DNA of 64,000 nt from Daejeonella sp. Lineage in GTDB: Bacteria > Bacteroidota > Bacteroidia > Sphingobacteriales > Sphingobacteriaceae. The notes under the pieces are model-generated. The model worked only from the letters and a program-made list of their open reading frames with translations. It had not been told where the DNA came from and made no database searches. The position numbers were made by a program, and so were the translations under genes. Location of the stretch: NCBI RefSeq assembly GCF_030695525.1, contig NZ_JAUYSS010000047.1:124001-188000 (forward strand), in the 5' to 3' direction. The number at the start of each line of letters is the position of its first letter. Position 1 is the first letter of the stretch. Positions 42,976 to 53,067 of the stretch are shown here, one piece after another.

Positions 42976-44217
42976 TTGGATTTATTTGATAAAATTTCGA
43001 AAAATATGGGACCTCTGGGCCAGCACCAGAAAATGGCCCATGGTTATTTCTCCTTCCCAAAATTAGAAGGTGAAATAGGTCCACATATGATATTCAGAGG
43101 TAAAGAGCACCTCATATGGAGTTTGAATAATTACCTCGGACTGGCCAATCACCCCGAAGTTCGTAAAGCTGATACAGATGCAACTGCACAATACGGACTA
43201 GCTTACCCGATGGGCGCCCGTATGATGTCAGGAAATTCAAATCATCATGAAGCACTGGAAAGGGAACTGGCTGAGTTTGTAGGTAAGCAGGATGCTTTCT
43301 TATTAAACTATGGTTATCAGGGGATCATGTCTGCAATTGATGCATTGATTGACAGACATGATGTAATCGTTTATGATGCCGAATCACATGCCTGTATTAT
43401 TGATGGGGTTCGCCTTCATCAGGGGAAACGTTTTGTTTATACCCACAATGATATGGAAAGCCTTGAAAAGCAGCTTGAAAGGGCAACAAGATGGGTTGCA
43501 AATACAGGTGGTGCGATATTGGTAATCACAGAAGGAGTATTCGGAATGTCGGGTGCACAAGGAAAACTGAAAGAAATTGTAGATTTGAAATCGAAATTCA
43601 ATTTCCGTCTTTTAATTGATGATGCACACGGTTTTGGAACGATGGGACCAACAGGTGCAGGAACTCATGAAGAGCAGGGATGTATCAATGGTGTGGATAT
43701 ATATTTCGGAACCTTTGCGAAGTCTATGGCAGGAATAGGTGCATTCATCGCTTCAACAGAAGAGATTACCAATTTCCTTAGGTATAATATGCGTTCGCAA
43801 ACATTTGCGAAGTCATTACCAATGCCTATGGTGATTGGTTTAAGGAAAAGGCTGGAATTGTTGAAGAGTAAGCCCGAGTTGAGAGAGAAATTATGGTTTA
43901 TTGCTACCAGTCTGCAAAATGGCTTGAAGCAAAGAGGATTTAATATTGGTGTAACCAATACGATGGTTACACCTGTTATTCTTCAGGGTGAGCTTCAGGA
44001 AGCAACTGCTATCACCATGGACCTGAGAGAGAACTATGGTATCTTCTGTTCAATCGTCATGTATCCTGTTATTCCCAAAGGTTTGATTATGCTTCGTCTT
44101 ATTCCAACAGCACTGCATAGCATAGAAGATGTGAATCGTACACTGGATGCTTATAGTGAGCTTGCAGAAAAATTAAAGAAGGGGCATTACAAAGAAAAAA
44201 ATTCTGTCGGAGTCTAA
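42976..44217 (+). CDS. Alpha-oxoamine synthase-family PLP enzyme
   Basis: These fold-type I enzymes condense an amino acid with an acyl-CoA or acyl-ACP (serine palmitoyltransferase, KBL, BioF, cysteate acyltransferase). The 413-residue protein has SLNNYLGLANHPEV, GARMMSGNSNHHEALE, the stacking/His region YDAESHACIIDG, the PLP-phenol Asp in LIDDAHGFGTMG and the Schiff-base Lys249 in FGTFAKSMAGIG. In this phylum such genes serve sphingolipid or sulfonolipid synthesis; the acyl acceptor cannot be told from sequence alone. The start is TTG at 42976: a stop closes the frame upstream, and MDLFDKISKN seems to belong to the conserved N-terminus. ATG at 43006 is the alternative. Confidence 0.85.
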   Translation: MDLFDKISKNMGPLGQHQKMAHGYFSFPKLEGEIGPHMIFRGKEHLIWSLNNYLGLANHPEVRKADTDATAQYGLAYPMGARMMSGNSNHHEALERELAEFVGKQDAFLLNYGYQGIMSAIDALIDRHDVIVYDAESHACIIDGVRLHQGKRFVYTHNDMESLEKQLERATRWVANTGGAILVITEGVFGMSGAQGKLKEIVDLKSKFNFRLLIDDAHGFGTMGPTGAGTHEEQGCINGVDIYFGTFAKSMAGIGAFIASTEEITNFLRYNMRSQTFAKSLPMPMVIGLRKRLELLKSKPELREKLWFIATSLQNGLKQRGFNIGVTNTMVTPVILQGELQEATAITMDLRENYGIFCSIVMYPVIPKGLIMLRLIPTALHSIEDVNRTLDAYSELAEKLKKGHYKEKNSVGV

Positions 44218-44262
44218 TTCCTGCTTCAGGTTTGATTTCGTGGATCCATATTTATTTTGAAC

Positions 44263-44297
44263 AAAAATGCCCTTAGATAGCTTTTAAGGGCATTTTT
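44263..44297 (+). terminator. Rho-independent terminator after the oxoamine synthase
   Basis: Arms AAAAATGCCCTTA (44263-44275) and TAAGGGCATTTTT (44285-44297) form a 13-bp stem with a 9-base loop and a T run, 45 bases after the stop codon. Confidence 0.8.
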
Positions 44298-44500
44298 CTT
44301 TAGGTATAATTTGTAATTCGTTGAATTATAAGGAATTAATATTTCTAAAAGTGAAAATATTGTGCATAACTGTCTGAAATGTGGAAAAAAACGCTAAAAA
44401 CGCAAGGTTTTATTTAATTCAACTGTTCTTTATATGAAAAAAACATTTTACATTAGCTAATAGTAAACAATACTAACCTCAAAACTAAAAGAGTAAAAAC

Positions 44501-44701
44501 ATGAAAAAATTCACTGAAGCAAAAAATTTGTTCGAATCACTGGAAGCGGATGCTGAGAAGTTCTACAGTAAGGCTAACAGCGCTGCCGGTACTCGTGTAA
44601 GAAAAGGAATGCAAGATTTAAAGAACCTGGCTCAGGCTATTCGTCTTGAGGTTCAGACTATGAAGAATAAGGAAGCGGCAAAAGCTGCTAAGAAAAAATA
44701 A
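44501..44701 (+). CDS. Histone H1-like DNA-binding protein Hc1
   Basis: The 66-residue basic protein starts MKKFTEAKNLFESLEADAEKFYSKANSAAG and ends in a lysine/alanine tail (KNKEAAKAAKKK). This matches the short Hc1 histone-like family of Bacteroidota and Chlamydiae, thought to bind and compact DNA. It has its own transcription unit, with a strong terminator just downstream. Confidence 0.85.
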   Translation: MKKFTEAKNLFESLEADAEKFYSKANSAAGTRVRKGMQDLKNLAQAIRLEVQTMKNKEAAKAAKKK

Positions 44702-44712
44702 TTTTGCAATTC

Positions 44713-44752
44713 GAACAAAAAGGCCCTGCTTTTGGCGGGGCCTTTTTTGTTC
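44713..44752. terminator. Bidirectional terminator between hc1 and dapA
   Basis: Arms GAACAAAAAGGCCCTGC (44713-44729) and GCGGGGCCTTTTTTGTTC (44735-44752) pair almost fully around TTTTG. A and T runs on opposite sides let it serve both the plus-strand hc1 gene and the minus-strand dapA gene. Confidence 0.85.
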
Positions 44753-44765
44753 AAGTATAATTTTT

Positions 44766-45650
44766 CTAAAGCAGGTTTAATAATTCCAGTTGGGTTTTTA
44801 TTTTGTTCTCGGTTGCTTCGCTTATTTTGACCAGAGGCAGTCTCATATGATCCCCGCAAATTCCCATCATATTCATAGCAGATTTAACTCCTCCCGGATT
44901 TCCTTCTGCAAAGCATAGTGATGTAAATTCAGTCAGGCTGTGATGGAGGGGCTGTGCTTCAATAAATTTCCCATCCAGACACATTCGAACCATTGTTGAA
45001 AATATTCCGGGCAGGGCATTCCCAATCACAGAAATAACACCAACTGCGCCCAAAGAGATCAGTGGTAATGCAATAGCATCATCTCCAGAAATGAACAGGA
45101 AGTCTTCAGGCTTATCCTTGATGATCTTGTTAAACTGATCAAAATTGCCGGATGCCTCTTTCATCGCAATGATATTTTTACAATCGTGTGCAAGCCTGAG
45201 GGTGGTTTCTGCACTCATATTAACCCCGGTTCTTCCAGGTACATTGTAAAGAATAATTGGCAGAACGCTCTCTTCGGCAATTACTTTATAATGCTGATAG
45301 ATTCCTTCTTGTGTAGGTTTATTATAATAAGGACAAACAGAAAGAATGGCGTCAAATCCCTTTGAGTCAAATTTCTTCAGATCATTCAATACTTCGGAGG
45401 TATTATTCCCTCCAATCCCGGCTACCACAGGCACCCTTGAGTTTACATGGGAGATTGTGGTGTCCCATACCGCACGCTTTTCTTCACTGTTGAGGGTAGC
45501 TGATTCACCGGTTGTACCCAATGAAACAATATACTCAATACCACCATTAATTAAATGGTCGATTACAGTTTTGAGAGCGGCATGGTCAACAGACCGATCT
45601 GCCTTAAATGGAGTAATAATGGCTACTCCTGTTCCATGAAATTTGTTCAT
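44766..45650 (-). CDS. dapA: 4-hydroxy-tetrahydrodipicolinate synthase
   Basis: DapA condenses pyruvate with aspartate semialdehyde on the route to lysine and meso-diaminopimelate, which MurE uses here. The 294-residue TIM barrel has GTTGESATL (45-53), Tyr135 in LYNVPGRTG and the Schiff-base Lys164 in IIAMKEASGN. LFISGDDA and GAVGVISVIGN follow. All catalytic residues are present and the length is normal. Confidence 0.96.
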   Translation of the reverse strand: MNKFHGTGVAIITPFKADRSVDHAALKTVIDHLINGGIEYIVSLGTTGESATLNSEEKRAVWDTTISHVNSRVPVVAGIGGNNTSEVLNDLKKFDSKGFDAILSVCPYYNKPTQEGIYQHYKVIAEESVLPIILYNVPGRTGVNMSAETTLRLAHDCKNIIAMKEASGNFDQFNKIIKDKPEDFLFISGDDAIALPLISLGAVGVISVIGNALPGIFSTMVRMCLDGKFIEAQPLHHSLTEFTSLCFAEGNPGGVKSAMNMMGICGDHMRLPLVKISEATENKIKTQLELLNLL

Positions 45651-45743
45651 TATACTTTATTTATCCAATAGAAACTCTGCTAATTTAAGCTGAATGGCTC
45701 AATATTAAAATGATTTTGCGAATAAAAGGCTATTATCGCAAAA

Positions 45744-47774
<2,031 letters not shown>

Positions 47775-47934
47775 TCAATTGATAATTGACAGTTGATAAT
47801 TGACAATGAACAAATTGGGTTGAGATTGACTATTTTACTTAAAAAGAGTTGTTTATTCTCGTATAGATTGAATTTTTGGCAGAATTTTACAATGAACTCA
47901 TATTCCTAATTGTCAACTGTCAACTGTCAATTAA
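47775..47934. repeat. Inverted TTGACAGTTGA-type repeats in the ligA upstream region
   Basis: The left cluster (47775-47810) repeats GATAATTGACAGTTGATAATTG. The right cluster (47906-47934) is its inverted form with GTCAACTGTCAACTGTCAATT. The right cluster supplies the last codons and stop of the gene that ends at 47920. The stretch between them shows no gene. Confidence 0.65.
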
Positions 47935-48597
47935 TTTCCCGTTTATTTCCTCAAAAATCTCCATATAGTTTCCAAGCAGATTTTGGTGATATTCATTCAG
48001 GATATCTCTGAGTGCCAGTATTTCGCTATTATTAAGCGGGTCTTTCCATATCCGCATGCAAATTCTGTTTAATGCATACATGACATTGTGGCTTTCACGA
48101 TAAGTCTCGAGATAGTTGGATTGAATGAACTTATCAAAAAAATTGAAAAATTGCGTCGTATCATCAATTCGGTTCAGTTTGAGAAATCTGTCAATTGCTT
48201 CCCTGTCCGATTGTCTTAAATGAGAATAGAAGTCTACCGATTGAATGTGGTTCTCAGTTAGCAGTGTGCTGTCTAGCATCAGTTCCAGAGAGATATGTGC
48301 TAAAAATGAGGGGCGTACCACTGAATCTTTTAAAGCAGGGATGATTGCTTTTTTAATACATGCAGTATGTTCTGCGAAGAACCCTGAGTTATGAAATTGG
48401 CGGTCAACAATCATGTGCCGTCTCCAGCCTTTCAGTATGGAACTTTCAAAATTGCTGCTGAACAGCTCTGCATTCCGTTCTGGATGCAGGTTCCAGTCTT
48501 TCCTTGCATTTTTCAGGAGGTCCGGCAAAACTGCACCCAAAACCAGATGCGGGTCTTCGCTGTGCCTGTCAAAGTAAAAATGAGAAAGGAAATTCAT
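47920..48597 (-). CDS. Acyl-carrier-protein phosphodiesterase-like protein
   Basis: The 225-residue protein matches the AcpH/DUF479 family, which removes 4'-phosphopantetheine from acyl carrier protein. It has MNFLSHFYFDR at the start with LVLGAVLPDLLK, the GWRRHMIVDRQFH metal-site motif, HISLELMLDSTLL and a helical C-terminus. The His/Asp pattern suits a metal-dependent phosphohydrolase. The last four residues (LIDS) and the stop codon are inside a repeat. It is divergent from tyrS. Confidence 0.82.
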   Translation of the reverse strand: MNFLSHFYFDRHSEDPHLVLGAVLPDLLKNARKDWNLHPERNAELFSSNFESSILKGWRRHMIVDRQFHNSGFFAEHTACIKKAIIPALKDSVVRPSFLAHISLELMLDSTLLTENHIQSVDFYSHLRQSDREAIDRFLKLNRIDDTTQFFNFFDKFIQSNYLETYRESHNVMYALNRICMRIWKDPLNNSEILALRDILNEYHQNLLGNYMEIFEEINGKLIDS

Positions 48598-48699
48598 TTT
48601 ATTGTTTAAATAGATTTGTTTTGATTTGTTTCGGCTGGATAATAGCCGAAGAACATAAATCTACGAAAAATTTGGCATGCTGAGGTTTATCTATTCTGC

Positions 48700-48707
48700 T
48701 ATATTTG
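48700..48707 (+). promoter_or_regulatory. Candidate -7 box (TATATTTG) for tyrS
   Basis: TATATTTG matches TAnnTTTG and lies 25 bases before the tyrS ATG. The nearest TTG upstream is at a longer-than-usual distance, so only the -7 element is supported. Confidence 0.45.
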
Positions 48708-48732
48708 CATTCCAAACGATCCTTAAGATAAA

Positions 48733-50016
48733 ATGAACTTTGTAGAAGAATTACGCTGGCGGGGAATGCTGCATGATATCATGCCCGGAACTGAAGAGGA
48801 ACTGAATAAGAAAATGACATCCGGTTATATTGGTTTTGATCCTACTGCAGATTCATTGCATGTGGGGCATCTGACTCAGATTATGACGCTAATACATTTT
48901 CAGCGTGCCGGACATAAGCCATTTGCACTTGTTGGCGGAGCTACGGGAATGGTGGGTGATCCTTCAGGTAAATCGGCCGAACGAAATCTGCTTTCTGAAG
49001 ACGTTTTAAATCATAATGTAAAATGTCTTGAAAACCAATTGAGAAAGTTTCTTGATTTTAATACCGGAGCCAACAGTGCCGAAATGGTAAACAACTATGA
49101 TTGGTTTAAGAATTTTACCTTTCTTGATTTTATACGGGATGTAGGTAAACATCTGACTGTCAATTATATGATGGCTAAGGATTCAGTTAAAAAGCGGCTT
49201 GAGGGTGAAACCGGAATGTCATTCACTGAGTTTAGTTACCAGCTTGTTCAGGGCTATGATTTTTATTACCTCTGGAAAGAAAAGAACTGCCAGATACAAA
49301 TGGGTGGATCAGATCAATGGGGAAATATTGTAACAGGAACTGAACTCATCAGAAGAAAGGCGGCCGGAAATGCCTTTGCAATCACTACTCAGCTAATCAA
49401 AAAGGCTGATGGTACAAAGTTTGGTAAAACAGAAAGCGGTGCAATTTGGCTTGATCCCGCAAAAACCTCCCCCTATAAATTTTATCAGTTCTGGTTAAAT
49501 ACAACAGATGCAGATGCTAAAAGTTGGATCAGGATTTTTACGCTGAAAACGAGGGAACAGATTGAAGAATTGGAGCGCGAGCATGACCTTGCACCTCATC
49601 ATAGAACCCTTCAGAAAGCACTTGCTGAAGAAATTACAATAAGGAGTCATTCTGCAGAAGCACTTGACACTGCCCTGAAAACTTCCGAATTTTTATTTGG
49701 AAATGGCTCTCTGGAATTTATTAATGGCTTAAGTGATGAAGAGGTGCTCGACGTCTTTGATGGCCTTCCACAGTTTGATATCTCTGCTGCTGAATTTTCT
49801 TCAGGAATTAATTTGACAGATCTTCTGGCTGAAAAAACTCAGGTTTTTCCGTCTAAGGGAGAAGCCCGTAAAATGATCAGTGGTGGGGGTGTGTCAATTA
49901 ATAAGGAAAAAGCCGCAGACCCTGCACAAATCCTGACAAATAAAAATCTGATCAGAGGTAAATTTTTGGTTGCCCAAAAAGGTAAGAAGAATTATTATCT
50001 CATTATTGCTTCTTAA
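48733..50016 (+). CDS. tyrS: Tyrosyl-tRNA synthetase
   Basis: This class I synthetase charges tRNA-Tyr. The 427-residue protein has the Rossmann catalytic domain with [15 protein letters not shown] (HIGH-like HVGH), the tyrosine pocket [29 protein letters not shown], and the KMSKS-equivalent KFGKT. A C-terminal S4 RNA-binding domain contains [23 protein letters not shown]. Length is normal for the bacterial TyrRS. The MutS-like gene follows after 43 bases on the same strand. Confidence 0.97.
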   Translation: MNFVEELRWRGMLHDIMPGTEEELNKKMTSGYIGFDPTADSLHVGHLTQIMTLIHFQRAGHKPFALVGGATGMVGDPSGKSAERNLLSEDVLNHNVKCLENQLRKFLDFNTGANSAEMVNNYDWFKNFTFLDFIRDVGKHLTVNYMMAKDSVKKRLEGETGMSFTEFSYQLVQGYDFYYLWKEKNCQIQMGGSDQWGNIVTGTELIRRKAAGNAFAITTQLIKKADGTKFGKTESGAIWLDPAKTSPYKFYQFWLNTTDADAKSWIRIFTLKTREQIEELEREHDLAPHHRTLQKALAEEITIRSHSAEALDTALKTSEFLFGNGSLEFINGLSDEEVLDVFDGLPQFDISAAEFSSGINLTDLLAEKTQVFPSKGEARKMISGGGVSINKEKAADPAQILTNKNLIRGKFLVAQKGKKNYYLIIAS

Positions 50017-50059
50017 GCTTATTAGTATTTTAAGGATTTAAATATATAAATATCAATAA

Positions 50060-51886
50060 ATGTTGCTGAAACCGGTTAGAGAGTATTATCATGAAAAGCA
50101 ACATGAATGTGATGAAAAGATAAAAGGATTTGAACGTCAAATCAATATTTATTCCTTTTTGCGTCTTTTTGTGCTTATTACAGGGGTCTTTCTGTTCTAT
50201 CAAACTATCAGTTATGATCTGATCTGGCTTTCTTTTCTATTGGTTTTGTTGCTTATCCTTGGATTTGCCTGGCTTGTTGCCAAACAAAGCCGATTTCAAA
50301 AGCAGGCAGATTATTTCAGGAATCTGGGTCTGGTTCATTCCAACGAATTAAACAGTCTGGATCGAAATTCAACTATGTATTCTGAGGGTTCAGCATATAT
50401 TGATGATCTTCATCCCTATTCATCCGATCTGGATATTTTTGGTAAAGGTTCCCTTTTCGGGATGCTTAACCGGTGTTCTACTCAGGGAGGAAATGCGAAA
50501 CTAGCTGGCTGGCTTATGAAATCTGCAAGCCCGGATATGATCAGGGAAAGACAAGCGGCTGTCATTGAATTGGGCTCCAATTTAATTTGGAAACATCATT
50601 TTCAGGCGGTTTTACTTTTTGCTAATAAATCTACTCAAGACCAATCGGCTGAACTTTTTAAATTCCTGACAATAAGCCTGTATAAGCCTGCCTCCTGGTT
50701 AATAGTGTATGTTCGCTGGATTCCATATATCTTTTTAATCCTGGCGATTAGCTCCTGGTTTCTTCCTTCGCTTCTCATTTTATTATCAGCACTGATTATT
50801 TTCAATTTGATCCTGATGCAGAATTATAATTCACGGATCCTCAAAACCGATAGTATGATTGGTAAGATGAGCAGGGTTCTGAATCATTTTTCTGAGGCTA
50901 TTTCAGCGGTAAGTGATGAAAACTGGATGTCTCCGATGTGCAGGAAGCTAGCAGAAGATTTGAAAGGGAAGGGTGACAAGAAACTTTCAGGCCAGATCAA
51001 ACGTTTCTCCCTTCTGATCAGCCATCTGAACTTTGGTTTGACCGGTGTAGGGGCTATCCTGAATGCGATAATCGTCTGGAACATCAGGCAGTTATTTGCT
51101 ATAGAAAATTGGAAAAAAGAGAATCAAGAGGGACTGAAACAGGCTTTTGATGTTCTTGCTTCTTTCGAATCCTTAATCAGTCTGAGCTCTTTGAACACAA
51201 ATTATCCGGAATGGTGTTTCGCCGAAATCAATGAACAGGAATTGTATACTTTAAAGGCAAAGGACATTGGGCATCCCTTGATACCATCGCAGCAAAGGGT
51301 TGATAATGACTACATACTGGATAATGAATTGAAAATTGATATCATTACCGGCTCTAATATGGCGGGTAAGAGCACTTTTTTACGTACTCTGGGGATTAAT
51401 TCTGTTCTTGCCCTGAGTGGTGCACCATCTTGCGCTTCTTCAATGGAAGTAAGCAACATGCTTATTTTTACCTATATGCGTATCCGGGATTCATTGAATG
51501 AAAGTACTTCGACTTTTAAAGCAGAACTTGATCGATTACAGGCTCTGATTAAGATGCTGGACAGCTCAGGGAAGGTTTACTTTCTGATCGATGAAATGTT
51601 GAGAGGAACAAATTCGGTTGATAAGTATCTCGGATCAAAAGCTGTAATTGAAAAGTTGATCTCCCAAAAAGCAGTTGGTATAGTGGCTACCCATGATCTT
51701 CAAATAGCCGGGCTGGAGCAGAATTACCCAGATTATATCCGTAATTATTACTTTGATATTCAAATGGAAGCTAATGAAATGAGGTTTGATTACAAGCTAA
51801 AAAAGGGGGAGTGCAAAACCTTTAATGCTTCTCTATTGCTTCAAAGAATTGGAATTTATCCCGAAAGTCAGCATCAACAGGATTGA
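50060..51886 (+). CDS. Membrane-anchored MutS-like ATPase
   Basis: The 608-residue protein ends in a MutS-type ABC ATPase: Walker A TGSNMAGKSTFLRTLGINSVLA near 430-451, a YMRIRDSLNESTSTFKAELDRL signature segment, Walker B VYFLIDEMLRGTNSVDK and the ATHDLQI His switch. The N-terminal part has hydrophobic pairs (FLRLFVLITGVFLFYQTI with LIWLSFLLVLLLILGFAW, and later YIFLILAISSWFLPSLLILLSALIIFNLIL) and no mismatch-binding domain I with its FxE motif. It is therefore not canonical MutS. Its role is unknown; it may couple DNA structure to the membrane. Confidence 0.85.
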   Translation: MLLKPVREYYHEKQHECDEKIKGFERQINIYSFLRLFVLITGVFLFYQTISYDLIWLSFLLVLLLILGFAWLVAKQSRFQKQADYFRNLGLVHSNELNSLDRNSTMYSEGSAYIDDLHPYSSDLDIFGKGSLFGMLNRCSTQGGNAKLAGWLMKSASPDMIRERQAAVIELGSNLIWKHHFQAVLLFANKSTQDQSAELFKFLTISLYKPASWLIVYVRWIPYIFLILAISSWFLPSLLILLSALIIFNLILMQNYNSRILKTDSMIGKMSRVLNHFSEAISAVSDENWMSPMCRKLAEDLKGKGDKKLSGQIKRFSLLISHLNFGLTGVGAILNAIIVWNIRQLFAIENWKKENQEGLKQAFDVLASFESLISLSSLNTNYPEWCFAEINEQELYTLKAKDIGHPLIPSQQRVDNDYILDNELKIDIITGSNMAGKSTFLRTLGINSVLALSGAPSCASSMEVSNMLIFTYMRIRDSLNESTSTFKAELDRLQALIKMLDSSGKVYFLIDEMLRGTNSVDKYLGSKAVIEKLISQKAVGIVATHDLQIAGLEQNYPDYIRNYYFDIQMEANEMRFDYKLKKGECKTFNASLLLQRIGIYPESQHQQD

Positions 51887-51901
51887 ATGCCCTGTTGATG
51901 C
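51871..51901. terminator. Hairpin between convergent genes
   Basis: Perfect 11-bp arms, GCATCAACAGG (51871-51881) and CCTGTTGATGC (51891-51901), overlap the stop of the MutS-like gene. The convergent adaptor gene ends at 51910. A T run is lacking on the plus strand, so the terminator role is moderate. Confidence 0.5.
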
Positions 51902-51909
51902 CGGGTTCT

Positions 51910-53067
51910 CTATTCTTCAGAGAGGTTTTTTAATTGCATAAGTAATGAGTATGCCCCATGCGTTACAATTCTATTTGTAGACAGATTGGTATTTATTGCG
52001 GTAAAGCCATTTTCAGTATTGCCCGTGCTTACTTCAGTCATCTCAAAGGTTCGTCCCGTTTTTTCTGAAAATATGTAGTTTTTTCCTTCAAAGCTGACGA
52101 CACTCTTCTCTGGAAGTACTTGCTCCTGAGTATTATTAACTGTTATTTCTGCATTCATATACATGCCCGGTGCAAGGCTTTTATCAAAAAGCTCAAAATG
52201 ACAATGGATCTCAGCGGTTCTTTCTGCTGACAGATCTCTGCCAATGAGGCTAATTTTGCTTGTATATTTTTTGCCGGGATTATTATTTGAAAAGGCTATT
52301 GCTGTCTGTCCCTGTTTTAATTTGCCGAGGTCTTTTTCGAAAACGGTCAGGGTCAGATGTACATCAGAAGGATCGATTAATTCGATCAGTACATCCGAAG
52401 GGCTGAAATAGCTGCCTATATTTCCATTGACCTTACTGACGTATCCATTGATTGAAGAACGAATCCTGATCTGCCGGCTGATGTTATTTTCATTTAATCG
52501 CGTAGGATCAAGACCAATAAGCCTTAATTTTTCAGCAAATCCTGCCAATATAATTTTCAAACTTTTAAATTCAGCTTCTGCCATTTGAAGAGCTTTGTCG
52601 CTCCCCGCTTTCTCTTTGTTTAATTCCTTTTGTCGGTTTTGTTCCTGTTCTGAATAGGCCAATTTTGCCTTTGTTACCAGGTATTCTTGTTGTAATTGTA
52701 TGTATTGCGGATCTTCAATAATAGCGATTTCCTGACCTTTTTTAACAATTGTACCGGGAAGCATATTTGTTGATTTGAGGTAACCTCCCAGCGGAATGCT
52801 GATAGAGATCAGATTTTGTGGGGGCACCTCAATACTGCCATTAAGTTTTAGTACATCAGATACTGCCTTTGTTTCGACTTTACCTGTTTGTATACCTGCA
52901 TTTTTGAACTGGGCTTCGCTTAGAGTTACCAGATTCTGCTCGCCTTTTTCTTCCGGTTTCTGAGCTTCTGTTTTCTCAGTTCCGCAGGATATGAAAAATA
53001 TACTGTTCAGTATTAAGGCACTTAAGCAGATCGTTTTTATTAGCAAGGATTGATTAGGGTTATTCAT
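51910..53067 (-). CDS. Periplasmic adaptor (CusB/CzcB-type) of RND metal efflux
   Basis: The 385-residue membrane-fusion protein links the RND pump to the outer membrane. It has a lipoprotein signal (LNSIFFISC, Cys28), a lipoyl-like half (LKLNGSIEVPPQNLISISIPLGGYLKSTNMLPGTIVKKGQEIAIIED), a helical hairpin (QQEYLVTKAKLAYSEQEQNR and on), then the second lipoyl half (RIRSSINGYVSKVNGNIGSYFSPSD) and a beta barrel. Its ATG overlaps the stop codon of the pump by one base (TAATG), so translation is coupled. Confidence 0.9.
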   Translation of the reverse strand: MNNPNQSLLIKTICLSALILNSIFFISCGTEKTEAQKPEEKGEQNLVTLSEAQFKNAGIQTGKVETKAVSDVLKLNGSIEVPPQNLISISIPLGGYLKSTNMLPGTIVKKGQEIAIIEDPQYIQLQQEYLVTKAKLAYSEQEQNRQKELNKEKAGSDKALQMAEAEFKSLKIILAGFAEKLRLIGLDPTRLNENNISRQIRIRSSINGYVSKVNGNIGSYFSPSDVLIELIDPSDVHLTLTVFEKDLGKLKQGQTAIAFSNNNPGKKYTSKISLIGRDLSAERTAEIHCHFELFDKSLAPGMYMNAEITVNNTQEQVLPEKSVVSFEGKNYIFSEKTGRTFEMTEVSTGNTENGFTAINTNLSTNRIVTHGAYSLLMQLKNLSEE

